Positions 33,266 to 44,105 of a stretch of DNA of 64,000 nucleotides are shown one piece after another; the stretch's first letter is position 1, and the number at the start of each line of letters is the position of its first letter. A program made the translations under genes and the position numbers. The DNA is taken from assembly GCF_004342915.1 (NCBI RefSeq), contig NZ_SLWL01000001.1:186001-250000 (forward strand). Reading direction: 5' to 3'. Source of the stretch: Camelimonas lactis. Its GTDB lineage: Bacteria > Pseudomonadota > Alphaproteobacteria > Rhizobiales > Beijerinckiaceae. Under the pieces are notes generated by a model. That model made no database searches and was not told where the DNA came from. It worked only from the letters and a program-made list of their open reading frames with translations.

Positions 33266-33656
33266 GATCTTTCCATCGCAAATGCCGGATGCGCGACCCT
33301 GACAGGGGCGGGCCCTGGCGGGAGAGGCCCTGATGGGACGCCCCGGCAGGGTTTGGGCTGCGCAATCCGCGGGTTAACCGGGAAGCTGGAGCGGCCCGCC
33401 CGGAAGCATTCCGGCCAGGCCATACGCGCGCGGACTATAGGGCGAAGCGCCGCGCGCGCAAGCCGCGCGCGGCCATCCGCGTCGCCAAAAGCGCGCCAGC
33501 GCCTTGACATTGCGGGCGCGACCCTGATGTTGCAGGGCGAAACCGGCGCGTTTGGGCGGGCCGGTTCAGAAGGCCAGGCAGGAAGCAGGGCGTCCGGCTT
33601 TTGAACCTTTGGTCACATTGGCGCAGGGCCGGGGGCCCTGTCGCGGAGATCCCGTC
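33266..33656. other. Divergent region between argG and pncB
   Basis: About 390 bp with promoters for two divergent genes. One candidate for pncB is listed separately. A G/C-rich stretch at 33420-33480 shows alternating CG runs. No gene was recognised. Confidence 0.45.
33504..33531 (+). promoter_or_regulatory. Candidate promoter for pncB
   Basis: A perfect TTGACA at 33504-33509, then 16 bp, then GATGTT at 33526-33531 as a weak -10. It is about 125 bp before the pncB ATG. Pattern match only. Confidence 0.35.
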
Positions 33657-34970
33657 ATGGCGCATATCGATATCGCCCGACGCGTGTATGACCACAGCTG
33701 GAAGCTGGACCCGATCGTCCGCAGCCTGCTGGACACCGATTTCTACAAGCTGCTGATGCTGCAGATGATCTGGGGGCTGCGCCGCGACGTGCGCGCCGAT
33801 TTCACCCTGATCAACCGCTCGAAGGACATCCGCCTGGCGGACGACATCGACGAGCAGGAGCTGCGCGACCAGCTCGACCACGCCCGCACCCTGCGCTTCT
33901 CCAAGAAGGAGATGATCTGGCTCGCTGGCAACACCTTCTATGGCCGCAAGCAGATTTTCGAGCCGGACTTTCTCGACTGGCTGGCGGATTTCCAGTTGCC
34001 CGAATACGACCTGCGCCGCGAGGACGGGCAGTTCGTGCTCAATTTCACCGGCCTGTGGACCCACACCAGCATGTGGGAAATCCCGGCGCTGGCCATCGTC
34101 AACGAACTGCGCTCCCGCGCCGCCATGCGCAAGATGGGCCGGTTCGATCTCGACGTGCTCTACGCCCGCGCCAAGGCGCGCCTGTGGGAGAAGGTGGAGC
34201 GCCTGCGGCAACTGCCTGATCTGCGCATCTCCGATTTTGGCACCCGCCGGCGCCACGGCTTCCTGTGGCAGCGCTGGTGCGTGGAGGCCCTGAAGGAGGG
34301 GTTGGGCAAATCGCTGCTTGGCACCAGCAATGTGCTGCACGCCATGGAAACCGACCTGGAGGCCATCGGCACCAACGCCCATGAGCTGCCCATGGTGATG
34401 GCGGCGCTGGCTGACAGCGACGAAGCGCGGCTGATGGCGCCCTATACGGTGCTGGAGTCCTGGAAAAAGTACTATGGCGGCAATCTGCTGGTGGTGCTGC
34501 CGGACGCTTTCGGCACCACGGCCTTCCTCAGGCGCGCGCCGGACTGGGTGGCGGACTGGACGGGCTTCCGCCCGGATTCCAAGCCGCCGATCGAGGGCGG
34601 CGAGGAAATCATTGCCTGGTGGCGGCTGAGGGGGCGCGATCCGCGCGGGAAGCTGCTGGTGTTCTCCGACGCGCTCGACGTCGATTCCATCGAGAAGACC
34701 TATCGCCACTTCCATGGCCGCGTGCGCATGAGCTTCGGCTGGGGCACCAACCTCACCAATGATTTCGAGGGCTGCGCCACCCGGCCGGATCTCGATCTGC
34801 GCCCGGCCTCGCTGGTGTGCAAGGTGTCCTCGGCCAATGGCCGCCCGGCGGTGAAGCTGTCGGACAATCTGCAAAAGGCCACGGGAACGCCGGAGGCGAT
34901 CGCCCATTATATGAAGGTGTTCGACTACGAAACGCCGTCGCCACGCGCTGTGGATGAGCAGGTCGCCTGA
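33657..34970 (+). CDS. pncB: Nicotinate phosphoribosyltransferase
   Basis: NAD salvage enzyme that joins nicotinate to PRPP; 437 residues. The start at 33657 ([19 protein letters not shown]) has GGAG eight bases upstream. Family landmarks are [16 protein letters not shown] near the N-terminus, [12 protein letters not shown] (the phosphorylated-His region in homologues, His within RRRHGF), SNVLHAMET, and [12 protein letters not shown], which binds the PRPP phosphate. A hairpin with a T tract follows the stop. Confidence 0.96.
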   Translation: MAHIDIARRVYDHSWKLDPIVRSLLDTDFYKLLMLQMIWGLRRDVRADFTLINRSKDIRLADDIDEQELRDQLDHARTLRFSKKEMIWLAGNTFYGRKQIFEPDFLDWLADFQLPEYDLRREDGQFVLNFTGLWTHTSMWEIPALAIVNELRSRAAMRKMGRFDLDVLYARAKARLWEKVERLRQLPDLRISDFGTRRRHGFLWQRWCVEALKEGLGKSLLGTSNVLHAMETDLEAIGTNAHELPMVMAALADSDEARLMAPYTVLESWKKYYGGNLLVVLPDAFGTTAFLRRAPDWVADWTGFRPDSKPPIEGGEEIIAWWRLRGRDPRGKLLVFSDALDVDSIEKTYRHFHGRVRMSFGWGTNLTNDFEGCATRPDLDLRPASLVCKVSSANGRPAVKLSDNLQKATGTPEAIAHYMKVFDYETPSPRAVDEQVA

Positions 34971-34981
34971 AGGCGGGGCGA

Positions 34982-35019
34982 GCGCCTCTCCGGGAAAAGC
35001 AGAGGGCGCGCGTTTTTTT
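34982..35019 (+). terminator. Terminator of pncB
   Basis: GCGCCTCT (34982-34989) pairs with AGAGGGCGC (35001-35009) with one bulged base; seven T follow at 35013-35019. Confidence 0.75.
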
Positions 35020-35050
35020 GGCGGGTGAGGTTTGAGGAAAATACTTCAGC

Positions 35051-35746
35051 ATGAGCGAAGGATGGAGCGAATCGGCGCCGGCGTGGATCGCCAGCATCGA
35101 CGGTGATTTTTCGCGCCATGCGGTGCTGGATGCGCCCATGCTGGCCCGCGTCCGGGCGGGCGGCTACGGCCATGCCCTCGACGTCGGCTGCGGCGAGGGG
35201 CGTTTCTGCCGGATGATGCGCGCCGCCGGCGTCAACGCGGTGGGCGTTGACCCGATCCCGCTGATGGTGGAGACGGCGCAGGCGCGCGACCCCGGCGGCG
35301 ATTACCGCGTCGGCCGGGCCGAAAAGCTTGATTTTCCAGACGCCAGTTTCGATCTGGCGGTCAGTTACCTCACCCTGATTGATATCGAAGGCCTGGAACA
35401 GGCGGTCGCTGAAATGGCGCGGGTGCTGCGCCCCGGCGGCGCCCTGCTGATCGCCAATCTCAATTCATTCTCGACGGCCGGCGGCTGGGAAGGCGAGGGC
35501 CCTGCCGAGCGCTATGCGATCGACGGTTATCTCGACAGCCGGGCCGAATGGGTGGCCTGGGCCGGCGTCCGGGTGCGCAACTGGCATCGGCCGCTGTCGC
35601 GCTACATGCAGGCGCTGCTGGGGCAGGGGCTGAGGCTCGCCTGCTTTGACGAGCCGGAGCCCGACCCCGCCTGGCCGGACGCCGCTCGCGTCGCCCGCTA
35701 TCGCCGCGCCCCGTGGCTGCTGATGATGGAATGGCGCAAGCCATAG
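35051..35746 (+). CDS. Class I SAM-dependent methyltransferase
   Basis: Cytoplasmic methyltransferase of 231 residues. SAM motif I is ALDVGCGEGRFCRMM (about 42-56), the acidic loop is VGVDPIPLMVE, and motif IV/V appear as FDLAVSYLTLIDI and RVLRPGGALLIANLN. It belongs to the Methyltransf_11-type group, whose members act on small molecules or quinones; the substrate is unknown. GAGGAAAA precedes the ATG. It follows pncB after a terminator and is probably transcribed separately. Confidence 0.88.
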   Translation: MSEGWSESAPAWIASIDGDFSRHAVLDAPMLARVRAGGYGHALDVGCGEGRFCRMMRAAGVNAVGVDPIPLMVETAQARDPGGDYRVGRAEKLDFPDASFDLAVSYLTLIDIEGLEQAVAEMARVLRPGGALLIANLNSFSTAGGWEGEGPAERYAIDGYLDSRAEWVAWAGVRVRNWHRPLSRYMQALLGQGLRLACFDEPEPDPAWPDAARVARYRRAPWLLMMEWRKP

Positions 35747-35926
35747 GGCGTTCGCCAGCGCCATGCCGGCTCTGGCGCCAGCCCTGATCCGTCCGGCATG
35801 GCGCGCGCGTATGATGGGACGCGCGTATGGCGGCGGCTCGCCCCCGGCGCGGAAACCTGCTAGAGCGCCCTCCAGATATCCAGCCGATAACCAACCGGCG
35901 GCCGCGCGCCGCCAGATCGCATTTCG

Positions 35927-37525
35927 ATGAACGTCCAGACCTCGCCGGAAGCGCAGGCGGTCGAACGCCGCCGGACCTTCGCCATCATCTCCCACCCGGA
36001 CGCGGGCAAGACCACGCTGACCGAGAAGCTGCTGCTGTTCGGCGGCGCCATCCAGCTTGCCGGCGCCGTGAAGGCCAAGCGCGGCGGCGCCGCGACGCGC
36101 TCGGACTGGATGGGCATCGAGAAGGAGCGCGGCATTTCCGTCGTCACCTCGGTGATGACCTTCGAATATGGCGACCACGTCTTCAACCTGCTCGACACGC
36201 CAGGCCACGAGGACTTCTCGGAAGACACCTACCGCACGCTGACGGCGGTGGACGCCGCCGTGATGGTCATCGACGCCGCCAAGGGCATCGAGGCGCGCAC
36301 GCGCAAGCTGTTCGAGGTCTGCCGCCTGCGCGACATCCCGATTGTCACCTTCGTCAACAAGCTCGACCGCGAGGCCCGCGATCCGTTCGATCTGCTCGAC
36401 GAGGTGGAGAAGACCCTCGCCCTCGACACCTCGCCGGTGACCTGGCCGATCGGCAGCGGCCGTTCCTTTGCCGGCACCTATGACCTGCGCAACCGGCGGG
36501 TGCGGCTGGTGGACAAGGACGACGCCGGCTTCACCGTCACGGGCGCCGACGATCCCAGGCTGCTCGGCCTGCTGCCGGAGCACGAGCGCGATGCGTTCCA
36601 TGAGGAACTGTCGCTGGCGGAAGCGGCGCTGGAGCCGTTCGATCTGGACGCCTTCCGACAGGGGCATCTGACGCCGGTGTTCTTTGGCTCGGCCCTGCGC
36701 AATTTCGGCGTGCGCGACCTGATCGACGCCATGGCCGCCTTCGCGCCGCCGCCGCGCGGCCAGCAGGCGGCGACCCGTCTGGTCGAGCCGACCGAGAAGC
36801 GCATGACCGGCTTCGTGTTCAAGATCCAGGCCAACATGGATCCCAACCACCGCGACCGCATCGCCTTTATGCGCGTCTGCTCGGGCCGGCTGACACGCGG
36901 CATGAAGGCGCGGCTGGCCCGCACCGGCAAGCCGATGACCCTGTCGGCGCCGCAGTTCTTCTTCGCCCAGGACAGGTCGATCGCCGAGGAAGCCTTTGCT
37001 GGCGATGTGGTCGGCATTCCCAACCACGGCACCTTGCGCATCGGCGACACCCTGACCGAGGGTGAGGACCTGGTGTTCCGCGGCGTGCCGAGCTTCGCGC
37101 CGGAAATCATGCGGCGCATCAAGCTCACCGATCCGATGAAGGCCAAGAAGCTGAAGGAAGCCCTGCAGCAGATGGCCGAGGAGGGCGTGGTGCAGGTGTT
37201 CCAGCCGGTCGACGGCTCCGGCGCCATCGTCGGCGTGGTCGGGGCCCTGCAGCTCGACGTGCTGAAGGAGCGGCTGCAGGCGGAATATGGCCTGCCGATC
37301 GATTTCGAGCCGACGCGCTTTTCCATCTGCCGCTGGATTTCCAGCGACAGGGCAGGCGAGCTCGACAAATTCGTCAACGCCCACACCTCGTCGATCGCGC
37401 TCGATCTCGACCGCGAGCCGGTGTTCATGGCCACCACCGCCTTCTCGCTCAGCTATGAGCAGGAGCGCTGGCCGGACATCCGCGTCTCCGACGTCAAGGA
37501 TTATCAGGCCGGCGTCGCCGGTTGA
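35927..37525 (+). CDS. prfC: Peptide chain release factor 3
   Basis: Translational GTPase that recycles RF1/RF2; 532 residues. G1 is SHPDAGKTTLTEKLL, G2 lies in EKERGISVVTS, G3 is DTPGHEDFSEDTYR and G4 is FVNKLDRE. The RF3-specific KLTDPMKAKKLKEALQQMAEEGVVQVFQP block is present. The ATG has no strong ribosome site. It is followed 25 bp later by the Uup-type ABC-F gene, so both translation-related genes may share a transcript. Confidence 0.97.
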   Translation: MNVQTSPEAQAVERRRTFAIISHPDAGKTTLTEKLLLFGGAIQLAGAVKAKRGGAATRSDWMGIEKERGISVVTSVMTFEYGDHVFNLLDTPGHEDFSEDTYRTLTAVDAAVMVIDAAKGIEARTRKLFEVCRLRDIPIVTFVNKLDREARDPFDLLDEVEKTLALDTSPVTWPIGSGRSFAGTYDLRNRRVRLVDKDDAGFTVTGADDPRLLGLLPEHERDAFHEELSLAEAALEPFDLDAFRQGHLTPVFFGSALRNFGVRDLIDAMAAFAPPPRGQQAATRLVEPTEKRMTGFVFKIQANMDPNHRDRIAFMRVCSGRLTRGMKARLARTGKPMTLSAPQFFFAQDRSIAEEAFAGDVVGIPNHGTLRIGDTLTEGEDLVFRGVPSFAPEIMRRIKLTDPMKAKKLKEALQQMAEEGVVQVFQPVDGSGAIVGVVGALQLDVLKERLQAEYGLPIDFEPTRFSICRWISSDRAGELDKFVNAHTSSIALDLDREPVFMATTAFSLSYEQERWPDIRVSDVKDYQAGVAG

Positions 37526-37550
37526 CCCGCAGATACGCAAGGTAGTTTCG

Positions 37551-39383
<1,833 letters not shown>

Positions 39384-39482
39384 CGCCATTCCTCTCTGGC
39401 GGACCGGTTCCGGACGCACGACCTTTGCTTTCGGTGGCGCGGCCGGGCGTCGTCGCCAACACTGGCGTCGAGGGAGGCGCCA

Positions 39483-40094
39483 ATGAGGGGCTACACAGGG
39501 GAGGCGACGTCCGGATCGGCGTCGCGTCGGCACGAATGGCGGACACTCCGGGCAGATGAAGCGGGGTTCCGGGAAGATGGCAGCGCGTACCTCATGGCCA
39601 TCGATGCGCCCATGCTCGAAGGCCTGCGCAGATGGGGCTTTCTCGACCCGGCCGACAGCGAGCGCGTTTACCAGTTTCTCGGGCCGCCGGTCCGGCCTCC
39701 CGACAGTCTGACAGCGTCTGGAAACCTGAAGACCAGACTGCCACTCGTCGTCAGTTGCGACGACTACGCCGCTTCCGGGCTGGCGCAGGCGCTGCGCTTC
39801 GATTTCGATACGCGCGACGCGCCGACGATATGGGTTGGTTTAAAACAGCCGCCGGAGGTGGTCTTTTCCGCTGGCGAAGTTCGTTTCACCCAGGCGCCGG
39901 TCCGGGGTCAGGATATCGTCAGGCTCTACATGGCGCCGGCTGACGCGCCTCATGTCGCCGGGATTCTGGAGGGTGATGAGAAGCTTCGGGACGCTGTCTG
40001 GCCCTTGCCTGGCAGTGCGCCAAAAGCTGGCCGCGCCGCCGACCGGGCAGCCCGGAAAGGCATTTCCGCCATTGTCGATGAGGCCCTGCCTTGA
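39483..40094 (+). CDS. Unrecognised protein of 203 residues
   Basis: I do not recognise a family. The ATG has a strong GGGAGG site six bases upstream, and the frame is uninterrupted. The product is soluble, without signal peptide or membrane segments; it begins with a polar stretch, has an alternating strand-like middle (TIWVGLKQPPEVVFSAGEVRF) and an Ala/Arg-rich tail. Its codons are less G/C-biased at third positions than those of neighbours, which may mean recent arrival. It lies between the ABC-F gene and the convergent metal-binding protein gene. Confidence 0.6.
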   Translation: MRGYTGEATSGSASRRHEWRTLRADEAGFREDGSAYLMAIDAPMLEGLRRWGFLDPADSERVYQFLGPPVRPPDSLTASGNLKTRLPLVVSCDDYAASGLAQALRFDFDTRDAPTIWVGLKQPPEVVFSAGEVRFTQAPVRGQDIVRLYMAPADAPHVAGILEGDEKLRDAVWPLPGSAPKAGRAADRAARKGISAIVDEALP

Positions 40095-40110
40095 CAGCTC
40101 TGTTGCTCGC

Positions 40111-41094
40111 TCAGGGCGCCAGCGCTTTCTCCAGGGTCGCGACATTGCTGCGCATCATGGCGATGTAGCTGGGGGCGGGGCCATCGGCGGGCGACAGGGA
40201 GTCGGTGTAAAGCTGGCCGCCGACCCTGACGCCGGTTTCGCGGGCGATGCGCGCCATCAGGCGGGGATCGGCGATGTTTTCCAGAAACACCGCCGGGGCT
40301 TTTTCGGCGCGGATCTGGCGCACCACCCGGGCGACGTCAGCGGCGGAGGCTTCGGTGTCGGTGGAGAGGCCCTGCGGCGCGATCAGCCCAAGGCCATAGG
40401 CGCGGCCGAAATAGCCGAAGGCGTCATGGGTGGTGATAATGCGCCGGCGGTCGGCCGGGATCGTCGCCATGCGGCGGCGGATGTCCGCGTCCAGCTCATC
40501 CAGCCGGGCGAGATAAGCGGCGGCGTTGCTTTCATAGACCTCGCGGCCGGCGGGATCGACGGCGATCAGGCCATCGCGGATATTGCGCACATAGGTTTTG
40601 ACATTGGTCACATCCTGCCAGGCGTGCGGATCGAGGCCGCCATGGCCGTGTCCATGGCTGTGGTCTGGCGCGGCGTCATGGACGTGGCCAGGAGCGTTTT
40701 CGTCAAGGTGGGCGGCGTTGACGCCCTTGCTGGCGACGATGACCGGAGCTTTCGCGCCCGAGGCGCTGATGAGGCGCGGCAGCCAGCCTTCGAGGGCGAG
40801 GCCGTTGGTGACGATCAGCCGGGCGGCGGCGATGCGCTTCGCGTCGGCCGGCGCCGGAGAGAAGACATGCGCGTCGCCGCCCGGACCGACCAGCGCGGTG
40901 ACCTCCACCCGCCCGCCGCCGACCTGGCGGACCAGATCGGCGAGGATGGAGAAGCTGGCGACAACCGGAAGCCTGTCGCCGTCGCTGGCGGCGGATGCGC
41001 CGGTGACGGCGGGCGCGCCGCTGGCAAGCGCCAGCATCGCCGCCAGCACGGCTCTGCGGTTCATCCAGACGGCGCGGCCGGAACTGGCGGACAT
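40111..41094 (-). CDS. Metal ABC transporter substrate-binding protein (ZnuA-like)
   Basis: Periplasmic cluster A-I binding protein of 327 residues, probably for Zn2+ (Mn2+ is possible). The start at 41094 has GAGGGAG seven bases upstream; an Arg-Arg signal region MNRRAVLAAMLALAS follows. A His-rich loop (HVHDAAPDHSHGHGHGG) precedes LDPHAWQDV, and ITTHDAFGYFGRAYGL and FLENIADPRL supply the other metal-site regions. The His loop is typical of zinc-type members. No permease or ATPase gene is next to it. A Zur-like palindrome lies about 210 bp upstream. Confidence 0.93.
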   Translation of the reverse strand: MSASSGRAVWMNRRAVLAAMLALASGAPAVTGASAASDGDRLPVVASFSILADLVRQVGGGRVEVTALVGPGGDAHVFSPAPADAKRIAAARLIVTNGLALEGWLPRLISASGAKAPVIVASKGVNAAHLDENAPGHVHDAAPDHSHGHGHGGLDPHAWQDVTNVKTYVRNIRDGLIAVDPAGREVYESNAAAYLARLDELDADIRRRMATIPADRRRIITTHDAFGYFGRAYGLGLIAPQGLSTDTEASAADVARVVRQIRAEKAPAVFLENIADPRLMARIARETGVRVGGQLYTDSLSPADGPAPSYIAMMRSNVATLEKALAP

Positions 41095-41304
41095 GGGTTG
41101 GCTCCCTCAAAACGGCTGTCGGCGAAACGGCGGCGCCTGCGGCAAAGGCGTGGGCTGGCGTTCTCCGGGACGTCATACCGTCGGGGAAAACCCGTCAAGC
41201 CAAAAGGATGGGTAAGGCCCCGCTTCGGAATGAACGGGTTTGCTCCAGGCAGGCGGAACCTGGGCTCGCGCCGCAGGTCCTGGCCGATGCGCTTTGCTAT
41301 ATAT

Positions 41305-41322
41305 GCAATGAAATAACATTGC
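41305..41322. promoter_or_regulatory. Candidate Zur-box upstream of the ZnuA-like gene
   Basis: Perfect 6-bp inverted repeat GCAATG-6-CATTGC in a locally A/T-rich region, adjacent to TATATA on the minus strand. Read on that strand, the core ATGTTATTTCAT matches 10 of 12 positions of the ATGTTATAACAT core of Zur boxes. The stretch from here to 41094 shows no gene, so the leader would be about 200 bp. Confidence 0.5.
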
Positions 41323-41405
41323 GATTATAATTCATCTTGGGTGACAGCGCCGGCCTTGCCGTGGTCATCCGTGCGTCGCGGCCTGTCCGGCGCCAGCGCA
41401 AGGGG

Positions 41406-41891
41406 TCAGGCGTCGGCGCGCTGGAAGATGATCTCCATGGTCCGCGTCATCGTCTCCAGGTCCTGGGGGTCGATGCCGGCGACGATTTCGGCCTGGTAGG
41501 CGTGGGCGAGGGGAACGATCTGCCGGTAAAGCTCCTGGCCCTCCTCACTCAACCACAGGTTGATCTCGCGCCGGTCGTGCGGGCTGACCTCGCTGCGCAG
41601 GAGGCTGCGGGCCTCCAGCGCCGTCACGGCGCGCGACACCTTGGTCTTGTGCATGCGGCTGTGCTGGCCAATGGCCTTGGCGGTGAGCGGCGAGAAGGCG
41701 CCCAGCGTCGCCAGCACCCGCCATTCGGGGATGGCGATGTGGAACCGGTTGAGGTGTTGTCTGGCCAGTCCCTGGGCAACGACCTCCGACAGCACGGCCA
41801 TGCGGTAGGGCAGGTAAGACTGAAGATTGAGCTTCGGCTCGTCGCCGTCAGCGACCCCGTCAGTGACCCCGTCAGTGGACATGATGCTCAT
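41406..41891 (-). CDS. MarR-family transcriptional regulator
   Basis: Winged-helix regulator of about 161 residues. The MarR core is IAIPEWRVLATLGAFSPLTAKAIGQHSRMHKTKVSRAVTALEARSLL, then the wing with SPHDRREINLWLSEEGQELY. The N-terminus has a short Thr-Asp-Gly-Val repeat encoded by direct repeats GTCAGTGACCCC, so the first 25 residues are probably disordered. The start may be at 41891 or 41882. It lies divergently from the universal stress protein gene; its targets are unknown. Confidence 0.88.
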   Translation of the reverse strand: MSIMSTDGVTDGVADGDEPKLNLQSYLPYRMAVLSEVVAQGLARQHLNRFHIAIPEWRVLATLGAFSPLTAKAIGQHSRMHKTKVSRAVTALEARSLLRSEVSPHDRREINLWLSEEGQELYRQIVPLAHAYQAEIVAGIDPQDLETMTRTMEIIFQRADA

Positions 41892-42084
41892 CGGATGTTG
41901 CGGCCAGAAGGTTACGGCAAGGGCCCATAGCATGGTTCTGCGGGAAGGCGTAAATGTTTTGAGAGAGGCGCTTCACGCGCGCCGCGCGGCGTGCTGTCCT
42001 GTGCCGGAAACAACGAAGAACTTCCGGCGCTGGCGGCCGGCGGAGCCGATGACGCATGACGCGCGGTTCTCAGGGAGATGGGCG

Positions 42085-42948
42085 ATGATGGATCTGATGG
42101 TGCACCTTGATGGTTCGGCGGAGGATGAGGTCCGGCTCGCGCATGCGCGCACGGTCATCGCCAGCCTGGGAGCCCCCAGCGTGACGCGCCTGATCGGGCT
42201 GTTCACCAACGCGCTGCCCGAGTTCGCCACGGTGATGCCGATCGAGGCCGGCGCGGCGGCGGTTTCCGTCGTGGCCGACATCGAGGATCAGGTGCGGCGC
42301 GAGGGCGACAATATCGAAAAGGCGCTCAACGAACGGCTGGCCAGCTATGGCGTGCCCTATGAAGTGCGGCGCCTCGAAGCCCGCCCTGCCGGGCTTGCCC
42401 GGCTGGCGGCGCGCCAGGCGCGCTGGGCCGACCTGTTCATCGCCACCTGCCCCTATCGCGGCGACGCCGAGCAGGACTGGGGCGATCTGGTCGAGGCGGT
42501 GCTGACCGAGAGTGGCCGCGGCGTGCTGCTGGCCCCGCCCGGGGCGCACGCGCCGGAGAAGTTCGACCGCATCCTGATTGGCTGGCGCGACTGCCGCCAG
42601 GCGACCCGCGCCGTCGCCGAGGCGATGCCGCTGATCGCCAACGCCCGCCAGACCGACATCGTTTACGCCTTCACCAGGGAAGACGAGGCGACGGACCGGT
42701 CGGCCGAGGATCTGGCGGCCCATCTGCGTCGCCAGACGGCCCAGGGGCCCGGGCAGGTGGCGATCCATCCGGTGAAGCTGGACGCCGGCGTCGCCACCGA
42801 GGCGCTGCTGGATGAGAGCGAGCGCCTGGGCTCCAATCTGATGGTCATGGGCGGCTATGGCCAGTCGCGCTGGCTGGAGTGGTTCATGGGCGGCACGACG
42901 CGCGACGTCATCACCCAGACCGACCGGGCGCTGCTGCTGGCGCATTGA
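42085..42948 (+). CDS. Universal stress protein (tandem UspA-type)
   Basis: Cytoplasmic stress protein of 287 residues. The start at 42085 has AGGGAG upstream. The N-terminal half has a divergent Usp fold (MDLMVHLDGSAEDEVRLAHA); the C-terminal half has the nucleotide-loop motif LMVMGGYGQSRWLEWFMGGTTRDVI, the G-2x-G-9x-G(S/T) pattern of ATP-binding Usp proteins. Its product may bind ATP. The gene is divergent from the MarR regulator, which may control it. Confidence 0.88.
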   Translation: MMDLMVHLDGSAEDEVRLAHARTVIASLGAPSVTRLIGLFTNALPEFATVMPIEAGAAAVSVVADIEDQVRREGDNIEKALNERLASYGVPYEVRRLEARPAGLARLAARQARWADLFIATCPYRGDAEQDWGDLVEAVLTESGRGVLLAPPGAHAPEKFDRILIGWRDCRQATRAVAEAMPLIANARQTDIVYAFTREDEATDRSAEDLAAHLRRQTAQGPGQVAIHPVKLDAGVATEALLDESERLGSNLMVMGGYGQSRWLEWFMGGTTRDVITQTDRALLLAH

Positions 42949-43011
42949 GAAGGGCCAGCGGGGCGCTCCCGTTCCGCCGGGAACCCCGCCATGCTCCACC
43001 GGCTCACCGGC

Positions 43012-43989
43012 TCACCGGGTCTGGATCACCACCCGGCCGATGGCCTTGCGGTCGCGGATCAGTTCGAATGCCTCGCGCCAGCGCTCCAGCGGCACGATAT
43101 GGGAGATGTGCGGCTTCAGCCGGCCGCTGGCGGCCAGTTCGGCAAGGGCGGCTTTCGAACGCTGGCCGCTGGCCGGATCGTGCTTCGCCGACTCACCGGC
43201 GCGCACGCCGAGCACGCTGGCGCCCTTGATCAGCACCAGATTGGTCGCCGCCTTGCCGACCCCGCCGGTGAAGCCGATGATGAGCAGGCGGCAGCCCCAG
43301 TTCATGCAGCGCAGGCTCTGCTCGAAAATCTCGCCGCCGATCGGGTCGAACACCACGTCGGCCCCCTTGCCGCCGGTGAGGCGCTTGACCTCGTCCTTGA
43401 ACGGGCCGGCGCCGTAGAGAATGGCGTGGTCGGCGCCGTTGGCGCGGATGACGTCGAGTTTCTCCGGCGATGAGGCGCAGCCGATCACCGTCGCCCCCAT
43501 CATCTTGCCAATCTGCACGGCGGCGAGGCCAACGCCGCCGCCGGCGCCGTGCACCAGCAGCACCTCGCCGGCCTTGAGATGGGCGCGCTCATTGAGCGCG
43601 TACCAGGCGGTGAGGTAGGCGACGCGGAAGCAGGCGCCCTCGGCGAACGACAGGGCGTCCGGCAGCGGCTCCAGCTGCGTTTCCGCCGTCACGGCCTCTT
43701 CAGCGAAAGCGCCGGTCTTGCCGCCCATCATCACCCGGTCGCCGACCTTGAAGCGTGTGACGCCCGGCCCGGTCTCGCTCACCACGCCCGCCGCCTCCAT
43801 GCCCGGAACGTAAGGCGTTTCGGGCTTGAACTGGTAGCCGCCGGTGGTCATCAGCAGATCGGGAAAATTGATGCCGGCGGCGTGGATCTCGACGCGGACC
43901 TGCCCGGGGCCGACCGGCGCGCGCGGCGTCTCCTGCAATGAAAGCCCGTCGAGACTTTCGAGGGCATGACAGATGACGGCGCGGGGCAT
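43012..43989 (-). CDS. NADPH:quinone oxidoreductase-type MDR enzyme
   Basis: Zinc-free medium-chain dehydrogenase/reductase of 325 residues. The N-terminal GroES-like part has VEIHAAGINFPDLLMTTG and PYVPGMEAAGVV; the Rossmann part has LLVHGAGGGVGLAAVQIGKMMGA and VFDPIGGEIFEQSLR. Family members reduce quinones or enoyl compounds with NADPH. GAGGAAA precedes the ATG. It is the first minus-strand gene of the detoxification/acyl-CoA region when read from the left. Confidence 0.92.
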   Translation of the reverse strand: MPRAVICHALESLDGLSLQETPRAPVGPGQVRVEIHAAGINFPDLLMTTGGYQFKPETPYVPGMEAAGVVSETGPGVTRFKVGDRVMMGGKTGAFAEEAVTAETQLEPLPDALSFAEGACFRVAYLTAWYALNERAHLKAGEVLLVHGAGGGVGLAAVQIGKMMGATVIGCASSPEKLDVIRANGADHAILYGAGPFKDEVKRLTGGKGADVVFDPIGGEIFEQSLRCMNWGCRLLIIGFTGGVGKAATNLVLIKGASVLGVRAGESAKHDPASGQRSKAALAELAASGRLKPHISHIVPLERWREAFELIRDRKAIGRVVIQTR

Positions 43990-44050
43990 GGGCGTTTCCT
44001 CAATGTCTGATGTCTGTTTTGTTGCCGGGCGCGACGGCGCGACGGCGCCT

Positions 44051-44090
44051 GGCGCGATGGGCTTTGGCGCGACGGGCTTTGGCGCGGCGG
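44051..44090. repeat. 15-bp tandem repeat between two minus-strand genes
   Basis: Units GGCGCGATGGGCTTT (44051-44065) and GGCGCGACGGGCTTT (44066-44080), then a partial third copy, in the gap between the oxidoreductase start and the HCCA-isomerase-like stop. Probably slippage-prone intergenic DNA. Confidence 0.7.
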
Positions 44091-44105
44091 GATCGCTCCG
44101 CGCGG

